From NCBI RefSeq assembly GCF_039645985.1, contig NZ_CP147919.1:1-64000 (forward strand): 64,000 nt of DNA, given 5' to 3'. Source of the DNA: Sulfurimonas sp. HSL3-7. GTDB taxonomy: Bacteria; Campylobacterota; Campylobacteria; Campylobacterales; Sulfurimonadaceae. A program made the translations under genes and the position numbers. Position 1 is the stretch's first letter, and each line of letters opens with the position of its first letter. Positions 51,520 to 61,298 of this stretch are shown here, piece by piece. Below the pieces are notes generated by a model. The model was not told where the DNA came from and searched no databases. It saw nothing but the letters and a program-made list of their open reading frames with translations.

Positions 51520-53346
51520 ATGAAGAATTCAAAAGAAGAGCAGATGCCGCAAACAGACCGCCAAAAAGAGAAGTACAGAGTATTACAATCCCAGTTTGGG
51601 CACAAGACATTCAGAGCCCTGCAGGAGGAGGCGGTCGATACCATTCTGGCGGGCAAAGACCTGCTGATGATCCTGCCGACGGGCGGCGGCAAATCGCTCT
51701 CCTATCAGCTTCCGGCGCTCCTGATGGAGGGGACGACGGTGGTCGTCTCGCCGCTGCTGGCCTTGATGCACGACCAGGTGCAGAGCCTCAAAGCCCAGGG
51801 GATGCGTGCCGAGATGCTCTCCTCGATGCAGAGTTCCGAAGAGAGCGGCGACATCATCCGCCGTCTCTACGCCGGCGAGGTCGATTTTCTCTACCTCTCC
51901 CCCGAGCGGCTCAACACCGACGGCATGCGCAACATCCTCTCGCAGATCAGGCTCAACTACTTTGTCATCGACGAGGCGCACTGTATCAGTGAATGGGGCC
52001 ATGAGTTCCGTGCCGACTACCGGGCGCTTTCACAGCTGCGCGACTACTTCCCGAACGTGACAGTCGCCGCCTTTACCGCCACCGCGACCGAGCATGTACG
52101 CGACGATATCGTCCGTCTGCTCCGTCTGCACGACGCGACGCTGCTGCAGGGGAAGATCTTCAGAGAGAACCTGCAGATCACGGCGCGCCACCGCATCAGG
52201 GACGGCTATGACCAGCTGACCGACTTTCTAAACGACCACAAGGGCGAGAGCGGGATCGTCTACGCCTTTTCGCGAAAGAACGTCGAGGCGATCGCCCACC
52301 ATCTTCAGAAAAAGGGGTATGCGGCCGCGGCGTACCACGCCGGGATGCCGAGCGAAGAGCGCAATAGCGTCTTCCACGACTTCGTCCATGACGAGGTGAA
52401 GATCATCGTCGCCACCATCGCTTTCGGGATGGGGATCGACAAGAGCAACATCCGTTTTGTCGTCCACATGTCCCTGCCCAAGACCCTGGAGAACTACTAC
52501 CAGGAGATCGGACGGGCGGGGCGCGACGGCGACCATGCCGACGTGGTCCTGCTCTTCAGTGCCGCCGACAGCATCCAGCAGAAGCGTTTTATCGAGATGA
52601 ACGACGATGACGGCTATAAACAGCACCTGCTGCAGAAGCTTACCGCGATCCAGCGCTACGCCACCAGCGAGAGCTGCCGCCACCAGCAGCTGGCCGCCTA
52701 TTTCGGTGACACCCTGGAACCCTGCGGTGACAAATGCGACAACTGCCTTGAACCCGACCACGAGAAGCGCGACATCACTACCGAAGCGCAGATGCTCCTC
52801 TCGACTGTCTACCGTACGGGACAGTCTTTCGGCAAAAACTATCTGATCGACGTGCTTCGGGGCTCACGCGAGCAGAAGATACTCGCCAACGGCCATGACG
52901 AGCTGACAGTCTACGGTGTCGGCGAGAAGCTCAGCAAGAAGCAGTGGTTTGTCGTCATCGACCGCCTGCTGGAAGTCGAAGCCCTTAACGTGAATGAGCA
53001 TCAGGGGCTGATGCTGAGCGAAACGGGGCTGCAGATACTCAAGGGAGAGCAGAAGCTGCTGATCCGAAGCGAGCGTCTCAACGTCAAAGCCAAGACCGTC
53101 AAAAAATCGGCTCCGGAGAGTTTCGACTATGATACCGGGCTTTTTGAAACGCTTCGCGGACTGCGTCAGGAGATAGCGCAGGAGCAGGGTGTTCCGCCCT
53201 ATATCGTCTTTGGCGACAAAACACTCAAAGAGATGGCTGCAAAACGTCCGCAGACAAAAGACGAGATGCTGCAGGTGGGCGGCATAGGCGAAGTGAAGTT
53301 CGAGCGTTACGGCGAAGAGTTCCTGGCACTGCTTCAGGGAATCTAG
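51520..53346 (+). CDS. recQ: RecQ-family ATP-dependent DNA helicase
   Basis: 608 aa from ATG 51520; ATG 51544 is a plausible shorter start. 3'-5' helicase acting in recombination and repair. Motif I LPTGGGKSLSYQLP lies near residue 52, DEAH box VIDEAHCISEWGHEFR near 152, and motif VI QEIGRAGRDG near 331. The zinc-binding region is SCRHQQLAAYFGD...CGDKCDNC, then the RQC domain and a C-terminal HRDC domain (FGDKTLKEMAAKRPQTKDE). Base composition is visibly more GC-rich than the upstream region. It stands alone between lipoprotein and deaminase genes. Confidence 0.94.
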   Translation: MKNSKEEQMPQTDRQKEKYRVLQSQFGHKTFRALQEEAVDTILAGKDLLMILPTGGGKSLSYQLPALLMEGTTVVVSPLLALMHDQVQSLKAQGMRAEMLSSMQSSEESGDIIRRLYAGEVDFLYLSPERLNTDGMRNILSQIRLNYFVIDEAHCISEWGHEFRADYRALSQLRDYFPNVTVAAFTATATEHVRDDIVRLLRLHDATLLQGKIFRENLQITARHRIRDGYDQLTDFLNDHKGESGIVYAFSRKNVEAIAHHLQKKGYAAAAYHAGMPSEERNSVFHDFVHDEVKIIVATIAFGMGIDKSNIRFVVHMSLPKTLENYYQEIGRAGRDGDHADVVLLFSAADSIQQKRFIEMNDDDGYKQHLLQKLTAIQRYATSESCRHQQLAAYFGDTLEPCGDKCDNCLEPDHEKRDITTEAQMLLSTVYRTGQSFGKNYLIDVLRGSREQKILANGHDELTVYGVGEKLSKKQWFVVIDRLLEVEALNVNEHQGLMLSETGLQILKGEQKLLIRSERLNVKAKTVKKSAPESFDYDTGLFETLRGLRQEIAQEQGVPPYIVFGDKTLKEMAAKRPQTKDEMLQVGGIGEVKFERYGEEFLALLQGI

Positions 53347-53390
53347 AGGGTATCCAAAGAGAGAACGGGGAAAAGAGAACCCCGCTAAGG

Positions 53391-53852
53391 TCAATACATC
53401 TGACGGTCCTCTTTCGCAAGCCACTGATCGAATAGTTTAGCGTTGACCTCATAATCGATCTGTTTGAGTACTACGTCATGGTTCTGGCCGCGTATCATCT
53501 CGTAAAAGCGCTGGTCGTCAAAACCGCCTCTGGCAGCATCGAATTCCGTTGCACCGTAGTAAACCGTACCGATGCGTGCCCAAAAGATGGCGCCCAGACA
53601 CATGGGGCAGGGCTTGCAGGTGCAGTAGAGGACACACTCGGAAAGATCAAAGCTGCCGAGCTGTTCACTGGCGATCCGGATGGCATTGATCTCGGCATGG
53701 GCCGTGGGATCATTGGTCTTGAGCACTTCGTTATGTGCCGTCGCTATGACCTTATCCCTGTGAACAATGACGGCGCCGAAAGGACCGCCGTCATTGGCGA
53801 GCATCCCTTCCGTTGCCTCGTTATGCGCTATCTTCATCCATTTATTCATCAT
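53391..53852 (-). CDS. guanine-deaminase-type nucleoside/base deaminase
   Basis: 153-aa zinc-dependent cytidine-deaminase-fold enzyme. HAE in DPTAHAEINAIR near residue 51 and PCPMC near 81 supply the zinc ligands and catalytic Glu. The overall layout (PFGAVIVHRDKVIATAHNEV, TEFDAARGGFDDQRFYEMI) matches bacterial guanine deaminase GuaD rather than TadA. Converts guanine to xanthine. Adjacent adenine deaminase, NCS2 permease and, further on, xanthine-dehydrogenase subunits support a purine role. Confidence 0.82.
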   Translation of the reverse strand: MMNKWMKIAHNEATEGMLANDGGPFGAVIVHRDKVIATAHNEVLKTNDPTAHAEINAIRIASEQLGSFDLSECVLYCTCKPCPMCLGAIFWARIGTVYYGATEFDAARGGFDDQRFYEMIRGQNHDVVLKQIDYEVNAKLFDQWLAKEDRQMY

Positions 53853-53984
53853 CCTGTTATTGTAGGCTAATAGAAATTAGAAGTCACTGGCAGACTTCTT
53901 CCGGATCCGGTCAATATAACGGCACTAATAGACTCTTTATGCTATCTGTGCAAAAATGTATTAGATCAAGAGGGAGGTGTACCT

Positions 53985-55622
53985 ATGGAGATCAGAGCCA
54001 ATTTTGTCGATATCGGCCGGCGTGAGATATACCCCGCAAGGGTGGTGATCGAGAAACAAAAAATAGCGTCTGTCACGAAGATCGACGAACCCTGCTCGAG
54101 TTATATCCTGCCCGGTTTCATCGATGCCCATATCCATATAGAGAGTTCGATGCTTCCTCCAAGCGAATTTGCCCGTCTGGCCGTACGCCACGGCACGGTC
54201 GCCACCGTTTCCGATCCGCACGAGATCGCCAATGTCCTCGGGATAGCAGGTGTTGAGTTCATGCTGGATAATGCCGAGAAGGTCAATTTCAAATTCTACT
54301 TCGGGGCATCGCCCTGTGTACCGGCAACACCCTTTGAGACCAGCGGCGCGGCACTGGGCGTCGAGGAGATCAAAACCCTGCTCAAAAAACCGCAGATCAA
54401 GTACCTTAGCGAAGTGATGAATTTTCCGGGGGTCATCGATGGGGATGAGGATCTGCTCTCAAAGATAAAAGCAGCGCAGGAACTCGGCAAACCGGTAGAC
54501 GGTCACGCGCCCGGACTTCGAGGCGATGACCTTAAACGCTATATCGACGCGGGCATCATGACCGACCATGAGGCATTTACCTATGAAGAGGGGCTCGAAA
54601 AGATCCGAAACGGTATGAAGATCGTGATACGCGAAGGCTCGGCTGCGAAAAACTTCAACGCCCTGGCACCGCTGATCGATGAACATTATGCGATGCTGAT
54701 GTTCTGCAGCGATGACCGCCACCCGAACGATCTCTACAACGACCATATCAACAAGCTTGTCAAACGTGCCCTGGCAAAAGGCAATGATCTCTTCAAAGTC
54801 CTGCAGATCGCCTGCATCAACCCGATCATGCATTACGATCTGGATGTCGGCATGCTGCGAGAGGGTGACAGTGCCGATTTCATCGAAGTGGACAACCTGG
54901 ATGATCTTACCGTTTTAAAAACAGTGATCAACGGTGAAGTGGTCGCCCAAAACGGCGAAACGACGATCAGCCCGGTGCCGGTTTCGAAGATCAACAACTT
55001 TCATACCGGGACAAAAGAGGCGGGGGATTTTGCGATGCCTGCCTGTGAAACGGTCGAGGTGATCGAGGCCATTGACCATGAACTGATCACGCATGAAAAA
55101 GTGGTAACGCTTCGCAATGTCTCCTCGCAGACGGTGGGCGACCCGGAGCATGACATCCTGAAAATAGGTGTCGTGAACCGCTATGAGGATGTTGCACCGG
55201 CCGTCGCCTATGTCAACGGGTTCGGGCTGAAAGAGGGGGCGATCGCATCGAGTGTCGCCCACGATTCGCACAATATCGTTGCCGTGGGGTGCAGCGATGA
55301 GATGATCGCCAAGGCGGTCAACCTGCTTATCAAGAAGCAGGGCGGCATCTGCGCCGTCAGCGGGGAAGAGTCGTGGGTCCTGCCTCTGGAGATCGCAGGG
55401 ATCATGAGCGCCGACGACGGTTTCCGTGTCGCAAGAGAGTATGAAAAGATCGACCGCATTGTCAAAGAGCGTCTGGGCTCGCCGTTAAGCGCACCGTTTA
55501 TGACCCTCTCGTTTATGGCGCTGCTGGTGATACCGGAACTCAAGCTCAGCGATAAAGGTCTTTTTGACGGACGGACATTCCATTTCATCAACGGCTGCAA
55601 GACGAAGCATGAACCTTTTTAA
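53985..55622 (+). CDS. ade: adenine deaminase
   Basis: 545-aa amidohydrolase-fold enzyme converting adenine to hypoxanthine. Metal-binding HIHIESSMLPPSEFARL lies near residue 47 and SDPHEIANVLG near 75, both AdeC-type. The later motif SDDRHPNDLYNDHINKLV near 242 is also characteristic, and ICAVSGEESWVLPLEIAGIMS is in the C-terminal domain. Strong ribosome-binding site GGAGGT 7 nt upstream of the ATG. It overlaps the permease gene by 14 bp. Confidence 0.93.
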   Translation: MEIRANFVDIGRREIYPARVVIEKQKIASVTKIDEPCSSYILPGFIDAHIHIESSMLPPSEFARLAVRHGTVATVSDPHEIANVLGIAGVEFMLDNAEKVNFKFYFGASPCVPATPFETSGAALGVEEIKTLLKKPQIKYLSEVMNFPGVIDGDEDLLSKIKAAQELGKPVDGHAPGLRGDDLKRYIDAGIMTDHEAFTYEEGLEKIRNGMKIVIREGSAAKNFNALAPLIDEHYAMLMFCSDDRHPNDLYNDHINKLVKRALAKGNDLFKVLQIACINPIMHYDLDVGMLREGDSADFIEVDNLDDLTVLKTVINGEVVAQNGETTISPVPVSKINNFHTGTKEAGDFAMPACETVEVIEAIDHELITHEKVVTLRNVSSQTVGDPEHDILKIGVVNRYEDVAPAVAYVNGFGLKEGAIASSVAHDSHNIVAVGCSDEMIAKAVNLLIKKQGGICAVSGEESWVLPLEIAGIMSADDGFRVAREYEKIDRIVKERLGSPLSAPFMTLSFMALLVIPELKLSDKGLFDGRTFHFINGCKTKHEPF

Positions 55623-56892
55623 ACTTCAAGAACACAAAACAGATGTAAAGACCGAGGTTACGGCCGGGTTTACGACCTTTATGGCGATGCTCTACATCGT
55701 GCCGGTCAATGCTGCCATCATGAGCGCCTCGGGTATGCCTTACGATGCACTGATCACCGCAACGGCGGTTATGACCATTATCGCATCGATACTCAACGGG
55801 TTTTGGGCAAATACACCGATCGCCATGAGTGTCGGCATGGGGCTGAACGCCTATTTCAGTTTCGGACTGGTCAAAGGGATGGGCATTCCCTGGCAGAGTG
55901 CCCTGGGAATCGTCTTTGCCTCGGGGATCCTCTATGTGATCATCAGCATGACGCCGCTGCGCCGCCTGATGATCGAGACGATTCCTGTGGACATCAAGCG
56001 GGCTGTCAGCGCGGGGATCGGTGCCTTCATCGCATTTATCGGGCTGGAACAGATGAAGATGATCACGGAGAGCCCCTCTACACTGGTGACCGTCGGTGAT
56101 TTTCAGGACAGCCATGTGCTGCTCGGTCTGCTGGGTCTGGCGCTGGCCGTTTTCTTCAGCCTCAAACAGTACAGAGGCGCCTTTATCCTTTCGATCGTTA
56201 TGACAACACTCTTTGCATGGGCTGCGGGGATCGAGAAGCTGCCTGAACAGCTGGTCTCGATGCCCGCATCCATGGCGCCGATCGCATTTGAGCTGGATAT
56301 TTCCTCTGTGCTGACACTCTCGATGCTACCGGTGGTCATCATCTTTTTGATCACCGACGTCTTCGATACGCTCGGTACCCTGACCGGCGTCGGCATGCGG
56401 GCAGATCTTTTTAACGAAGAGAGTTCCGTTCCCCTGCAAAAAACCATCGAAGCCGATGCCTTCGCCACCCTGCTTAGCGGCCTAGCCGGCGTCACCAGCA
56501 CCACCTCCTACATTGAAAGTGCCGCCGGCGTGGAAGAGGGGGGACGGACCGGTCTGAGCGCTGTGGTGGTCGGGGTGCTGTTTGTTCTGCCCCTCTTTCT
56601 GCTCCCTTTTTTCCAGGCCATCCCCTCCAATGCGATCTATCCGATCCTGGTCGTCATCGGCGTGATGATGTTCAGCGAGCTCCAGCATATCGACTATAGT
56701 GATCCCGCCGTCAAATACGGCACCTTTTTTATTGTGATGGGCATGCCGCTGACATACTCCATCACCAACGGCCTGTTGCTGGGTGCGCTGGTCTTTGTTT
56801 TTGTCAACCTCGCGCTGAGAAGGTTCAGGCAGATCGATATCGCGATGGGCGTTCTGGCAGCGGTTGCTTTGCTGGTGTTTTTTGCGCTCTGA
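55609..56892 (+). CDS. NCS2-family purine permease (AzgA/PbuG type)
   Basis: 427 aa from ATG 55609, which overlaps the adenine deaminase end by 14 bp. About twelve membrane segments. Motifs AGFTTFMAMLYIVPVNAAIM, MSVGMGLNAYFSFGLVKGMG and GLAGVTSTTSYIESAAGVEEGGRTGL match the AzgA/PbuG group for hypoxanthine, guanine or adenine. Together with adenine and guanine deaminases this gives import and conversion of purines. Confidence 0.88.
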   Translation: MNLFKLQEHKTDVKTEVTAGFTTFMAMLYIVPVNAAIMSASGMPYDALITATAVMTIIASILNGFWANTPIAMSVGMGLNAYFSFGLVKGMGIPWQSALGIVFASGILYVIISMTPLRRLMIETIPVDIKRAVSAGIGAFIAFIGLEQMKMITESPSTLVTVGDFQDSHVLLGLLGLALAVFFSLKQYRGAFILSIVMTTLFAWAAGIEKLPEQLVSMPASMAPIAFELDISSVLTLSMLPVVIIFLITDVFDTLGTLTGVGMRADLFNEESSVPLQKTIEADAFATLLSGLAGVTSTTSYIESAAGVEEGGRTGLSAVVVGVLFVLPLFLLPFFQAIPSNAIYPILVVIGVMMFSELQHIDYSDPAVKYGTFFIVMGMPLTYSITNGLLLGALVFVFVNLALRRFRQIDIAMGVLAAVALLVFFAL

Positions 56893-56935
56893 TGCAATCT
56901 AAACGTATTTAAATCAAATTGAAAAGGCAGAGGAT

Positions 56936-58291
56936 ATGGTGAAGAGATGTTTATCTGAAAGGTTGTCACACAGAGCGGCAACGTTTGGCTTTCTATTTAT
57001 CTTGTTGATATCGGTTTTTGCGCAAAGCCGCGCCGATGATACGCTGAAAAATGCGATAAATGAGGATTACCCCTATATTGACAGACTCTATACGCATCTT
57101 CACAGCCATCCGGAGCTCTCCTTTCATGAACAGAAAACCGCCGAACGCCTTGCAAAAGAGCTGCGTGAAACAGGTTTTGAGGTCACGGAAGGGGTCGGCG
57201 GATACGGTCTGGTTGCACTGATGCGAAACGGCAAGGGGCCGACGGTGATGATCCGGACCGATATGGATGCCCTGCCTGTCAAGGAGAAAACCGGGCTTCC
57301 CTATGCCAGCAAACAGTATTACCGGGGAGAGGACGGTCATACTATTCCAATGATGCATGCCTGCGGTCACGACATCCATATGTCGGTGTTTGTCGGGTCT
57401 GCCCGAAGAATGGCGGCAATGAAAGAGCAGTGGTCAGGTACGCTCATGATGATCGCCCAACCGGCTGAAGAGCGGGGTGCCGGTGCCCGTCGCATGCTTG
57501 AAGATGGACTGTTTAAGCGATTTGCACGGCCCGATTACAATCTTGCGCTACATGTTTACCCCGAACTCCCCAGCGGTACAGTGGCAGTAGTGTCCGGATA
57601 CAGTTTTGCCAATGTGGATTCGGTAGATATCCGTGTCTATGGAGTGGGCGGGCACGGAGCCTATCCTCATTCTGCCAAAGACCCTGTCGTGCTTGCCGCA
57701 CAGATCATAGTCGCACTGCAGACGATTGTTTCGCGGGAAGTTTCACCGCAGGATGCAGCGGTTGTGACGGTCGGGAGCATTCACGGAGGAGAGAAGCGCA
57801 ACGTCATCCCCGAACAGGTGGACCTCCAACTCACTGTTCGCTCCTACACCGATGAGACAAGAAAAAAAGTACTCGACGCCATCAAACGGATCGCCCTTAA
57901 TCAGGCACGCTCCTTCGGCATGCCCGAAGATAAATTGCCCAAGGTGCAGATTTTAAATAACTACACGCCGGCTGTATACAATAATCCTGCTCTTTCTAAG
58001 CGCATTCGCGAACATTTTGAAGAGACCATGGGCAGTCAGAGGGTCAAAAGCATACAAGCAGCTATGATCGGTGAAGATTTTACACATTACGGCCGGGTTG
58101 AGCCGCGAATTCCTTCGTTAATGTTCAGACTGGGTGCTGCTGATCCGGTAGCATATAAACAGACGAAGCAACAGAACATTTCATTGCCGCCCCTTCACTC
58201 TCCCCACTTTGCCCCGCCTCCCGAAACGACTATCAAAACAGGTATTGAAGCGATGACGGAAGCCGCTTTACTGCTGCTGGAAAAACGATAG
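56936..58291 (+). CDS. secreted M20-family amidohydrolase/peptidase
   Basis: 451 aa. A signal sequence or anchor covers about residues 10-34 (GFLFILLISVFAQSRA). The M20D amidohydrolase core shows HSHPELSFHEQKTAERLAKEL, VMIRTDMDALPV with the first metal ligand, MHACGHDIHMS, PAEERGAGARRML, and YGVGGHGAYPHS in the dimerisation domain. AmhX/hippuricase-like enzymes split N-acyl amino acids or similar amides; here it would act in the periplasm. The substrate is unknown. It starts 43 bp after the permease. Confidence 0.85.
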   Translation: MVKRCLSERLSHRAATFGFLFILLISVFAQSRADDTLKNAINEDYPYIDRLYTHLHSHPELSFHEQKTAERLAKELRETGFEVTEGVGGYGLVALMRNGKGPTVMIRTDMDALPVKEKTGLPYASKQYYRGEDGHTIPMMHACGHDIHMSVFVGSARRMAAMKEQWSGTLMMIAQPAEERGAGARRMLEDGLFKRFARPDYNLALHVYPELPSGTVAVVSGYSFANVDSVDIRVYGVGGHGAYPHSAKDPVVLAAQIIVALQTIVSREVSPQDAAVVTVGSIHGGEKRNVIPEQVDLQLTVRSYTDETRKKVLDAIKRIALNQARSFGMPEDKLPKVQILNNYTPAVYNNPALSKRIREHFEETMGSQRVKSIQAAMIGEDFTHYGRVEPRIPSLMFRLGAADPVAYKQTKQQNISLPPLHSPHFAPPPETTIKTGIEAMTEAALLLLEKR

Positions 58292-58295
58292 ACTA

Positions 58296-59813
58296 TCAGC
58301 TTTTATCATAGTGTGTTAGCCGTTGACGGTCAATTTTCCCCGTTGCACCTTTAGGGAGTTCATCGATAAAGGTGATGCTTTCAGGCAGCTTGTAATCGGC
58401 AAGGTGCTCTTTCGCGAATGTCAGCAGTTCTGCTTCGGTGACGGCTTCCGTTTCCGGTTTCAGCGCTACAAAAGCATGTACCATCTCCCCTTCAAATTTA
58501 TCCGGCACGCCGATGACACCGACTTCAAAAACAGCCGGATGGTGGTAGAAAACCTCTTCGACCTCCTGCGGCGAGATGTTGGAACCGTCATGCAGGATAA
58601 GCTGTTTTCTTCGTCCTCTGAACCAGAGATAGCCGTCTGCGTCAAAACAACCGAGATCGCCGGTCAGAAACCACCCGTTGCGATAACTTTTAGCTGTGAC
58701 TTCGGGGTTGTTAAGATAGTTTCGCATGATGATGTCACCCCTGACCGCGATCTCCCCGGTTTCACCTACCGGTGACGGGTTGCCATCATCGTCCTGAATC
58801 GCAACCTCTGTATAGGCAACAGGCAAGCCCATGGAACCTCTTTTTTTTCCTTCTTTCAGAGGGTTGAGCGCATAGATCTGTGTTTCGGTCATGCCGATGC
58901 CTTCGCACATCTCAAGACCGAAAATCTTTTGAAACTGGTCCAAGACAACAAAAGGGGTCTTGTCTCCCGCGACAATGGCCAGGCGCAATTGATTCGGAAC
59001 GGGAACTCTTTTTACTGCCGCGTGCTTGTTTAGCGCATGAAACATCACCGGCATCATATAGAGCATGGTCACACCGTTACGTTTGATCTTCCGCAGTACC
59101 TCATCCGGATCGAATGCGGCGTTGATCTCCAGTGTCGCTCCTGCATAAAGAGCGGAGAGCATCTGGTGGCTGAAGGCGAAGTTGTTGGAGAGCGCCAGGC
59201 AAACAAGTGTTTTGTCATCATTGCTGTAATCGACCAGTTTGCAGTGGTTGGCTGTGTGGACCATCATCTGGTCATGTGCCAGCACGGCACCTTTCGGCCT
59301 TCCGGTCGTTCCCGACGTATAGAGGACAACTGCATCCGTATCACCCGGAATCTCTGCATAATCCTCCGGGCGCTTTGGCGGATGCAGCAGATCCGAAAAA
59401 GGATGGGTATCCGCAAATTCCTCATCCGATTCAAGAAGATAGACCTCATTTACACTCGGCAGTTCAGACATATTCCCGGCAATCCGGGAAAAGAGGCTTT
59501 TCTGGCTGATCAGAACGGTTGGCTGGCTATGATCGATGATGTAGTGCGCCTCATCCTCTTTGAGGCGGTAATTGATGGGAATGACCGTAACACCGATCTT
59601 GAAACAGGCGAAATAGCTGATAATGATCTCCGGGCAGTTATAGAGGTAAAAGGCCAGCCGGTCACCTTTTCTCAAGCCGAGACTGGAAAGAGAAGCGGCC
59701 GTGGCATCTGTTAAATGCAACAATGTCCTGTAGGTATATTCCGTCGTGCCATAAACAGCGGCAACGGCATCGGGCGAACGTTCTGCCGAATGTTTCAAAA
59801 TCTGATAAAGCAT
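58296..59813 (-). CDS. AMP-dependent acyl-CoA synthetase/ligase
   Basis: 505 aa from ATG 59813, chosen because AAGGAAAATC directly precedes it; a longer frame from 59885 lacks a site and overlaps the upstream peptidase gene. The adenylating motif YTSGTTGRPKGA lies near residue 168, with FLTGDLGCFDADGYLWFRGR near 380 and PKGATGKIDRQRL at the C-terminus (catalytic Lys). Activates a carboxylic acid to its CoA thioester. The acid is unknown. Last gene of the leftward operon with pcp, Cache proteins and the molybdenum hydroxylase. Confidence 0.88.
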   Translation of the reverse strand: MLYQILKHSAERSPDAVAAVYGTTEYTYRTLLHLTDATAASLSSLGLRKGDRLAFYLYNCPEIIISYFACFKIGVTVIPINYRLKEDEAHYIIDHSQPTVLISQKSLFSRIAGNMSELPSVNEVYLLESDEEFADTHPFSDLLHPPKRPEDYAEIPGDTDAVVLYTSGTTGRPKGAVLAHDQMMVHTANHCKLVDYSNDDKTLVCLALSNNFAFSHQMLSALYAGATLEINAAFDPDEVLRKIKRNGVTMLYMMPVMFHALNKHAAVKRVPVPNQLRLAIVAGDKTPFVVLDQFQKIFGLEMCEGIGMTETQIYALNPLKEGKKRGSMGLPVAYTEVAIQDDDGNPSPVGETGEIAVRGDIIMRNYLNNPEVTAKSYRNGWFLTGDLGCFDADGYLWFRGRRKQLILHDGSNISPQEVEEVFYHHPAVFEVGVIGVPDKFEGEMVHAFVALKPETEAVTEAELLTFAKEHLADYKLPESITFIDELPKGATGKIDRQRLTHYDKS

Positions 59814-59844
59814 GATTTTCCTTTCAGGTTTTCCTGCATTTACG

Positions 59845-60357
59845 TTACAGCAACATCTCGGAAATCCGTTGTAATATGCGTTCAAAGTCCTCTGCCAGCG
59901 CCTCTTTATTCTCCTCCGTCAACACCGGGACATGGATAAAAAGACAGTGATGTTCCCCCTCCTGAGCAGCGAGGTGTTCAAGCATCGAATAGTAGAGTGC
60001 GTTACAGACGAACCTTCCGGTATCATGGCTGATCTCCGTCATGACAAGATCGGCAGTCAACTGTTGCAGATCAATCCCCGTATGAAGAACCTTTTCGTCC
60101 CGGACGGCCCGTGATTCTACATTGAGTTTTGTGCGCTCTTCTGCCATACCGCAGCAGACCAGCACTTTGGGCCTGAGTTCATTGAACCGGATAAGCACAT
60201 GTTGAGGTGCCAGTTCAAAATCTACAGGAATTTTTCGCAGATGCTGAAAAAAGTCAAGCTCTTTTTTCAGCAGCAAACCCAGCAGATCATCCGATGCATT
60301 CGAAGGCTGGTGGGATTTCCATGTGGCAAAGGTTGTGATTAAGATCTTATGCTCCAT
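59845..60357 (-). CDS. pcp: pyroglutamyl-peptidase (C15) family protein
   Basis: 170 aa. Resembles pyrrolidone-carboxylate peptidase, with Glu in CGMAEERTKLNVESRA, Cys in TGRFVCNALYYSML and His in LFIHVPVLTEE at the positions of the catalytic triad. It is shorter than typical (about 200-215 aa) and lacks part of the N-terminal GFEPFGG-type motif, reading TTFATWKSHQPSNAS. So activity on N-terminal pyroglutamate is probable but unproven. It is 21 bp from the Cache gene and 31 bp before the synthetase. Confidence 0.75.
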   Translation of the reverse strand: MEHKILITTFATWKSHQPSNASDDLLGLLLKKELDFFQHLRKIPVDFELAPQHVLIRFNELRPKVLVCCGMAEERTKLNVESRAVRDEKVLHTGIDLQQLTADLVMTEISHDTGRFVCNALYYSMLEHLAAQEGEHHCLFIHVPVLTEENKEALAEDFERILQRISEMLL

Positions 60358-60378
60358 TGCTGCTCCTTTATGGCAGAC

Positions 60379-61275
60379 TCAGTTGCGATACAGCCCAGCA
60401 CATACAACGAACATCTTGCCGTCAACCATCGCTTTTCGGACATACGTCGATTTTTGATATCTCTCAACATCTCCGGGTTTGGGCCAAAAATAATTTACCC
60501 AGCCATCTCCTTTGTTTCTGGCTACTTCGATGAATGCTTTTACCATATAATTTCCATCGGCATCTTTATACTCCATCACATTGCGCCCTTCAAGCTTTGG
60601 AAAGGCTGCATTAACCAGTTCCAAGCCATCTTCTGCAATCACGAAAACATACGTATCCTGATAGATGTACTGGCTCCGCCTGTCCCTGAGCGTATCGAAT
60701 GCTCTTATCCCTTCACGCTCGATCAGTTTTACCGCCGAGTCAACGGCATCCACCACAAATGACTCTTGTACCGGCATGTCATAGGCACCGCTTCCGATAA
60801 GATACACCTTGCCCGAAGGGCTCTGCACTTTCATCACATAGGTACTTTTCCACTCCGGAGCCGACTGGCCGGGTTTGGGCCAACGGTAATGGAGCCATCC
60901 TCTCCCCTCTTTTGATGCGGCGATGTTGACCATCAGCTTTCCGATCGGCTTGCCATCGATATCTTTAATTCCAAGGACATGATCCCCCTCACGGTCTCTG
61001 TCCGGCGGGTAGACGTACCGTAATCCGTTCATATCCCATACATAGAGATATTGGTCGCCACGGAACCATTTGCTCCCCTTCTGCCTGAAGGCATCAAACG
61101 CCTTCTCTCCCTTTTCGGAGATCAATGCCGCCCCATCTTCGACAAAGTGCTCCAGCTGTTCTGCGGCATGCCGTTTTTGTGCTTTTGTCTCAACATGTTC
61201 GGCATAAGAGAATGGAGAGATTATCATACTCGCCAATACGATGAAGACAAATCGCGGTAGATCTATTTTAGACAT
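60379..61275 (-). CDS. periplasmic double-Cache protein without signalling domain
   Basis: 298 aa from ATG 61275, which has GAGGGAAAAGTT directly upstream. A signal peptide (about 1-24, SPFSYA-EH) precedes two Cache_2-type sensor domains, about 30-150 and 155-298, each with the family's W-x-Y-x-W/F-P-K-P-G element (WLHYRWPKPGQ, WVNYFWPKPGD). No membrane segment after the signal peptide and no kinase, chemoreceptor or cyclase part. By inference it binds a small ligand in the periplasm. Confidence 0.82.
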   Translation of the reverse strand: MSKIDLPRFVFIVLASMIISPFSYAEHVETKAQKRHAAEQLEHFVEDGAALISEKGEKAFDAFRQKGSKWFRGDQYLYVWDMNGLRYVYPPDRDREGDHVLGIKDIDGKPIGKLMVNIAASKEGRGWLHYRWPKPGQSAPEWKSTYVMKVQSPSGKVYLIGSGAYDMPVQESFVVDAVDSAVKLIEREGIRAFDTLRDRRSQYIYQDTYVFVIAEDGLELVNAAFPKLEGRNVMEYKDADGNYMVKAFIEVARNKGDGWVNYFWPKPGDVERYQKSTYVRKAMVDGKMFVVCAGLYRN

Positions 61276-61298
61276 AACTTTTCCCTCTTTCGGTCGTT

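Noticed and set aside
53914-53921. ATATAACG half-site upstream of adenine deaminase
   Set aside because: No matching left arm at the 8-bp spacing, so it is not counted as a ModE-like operator.
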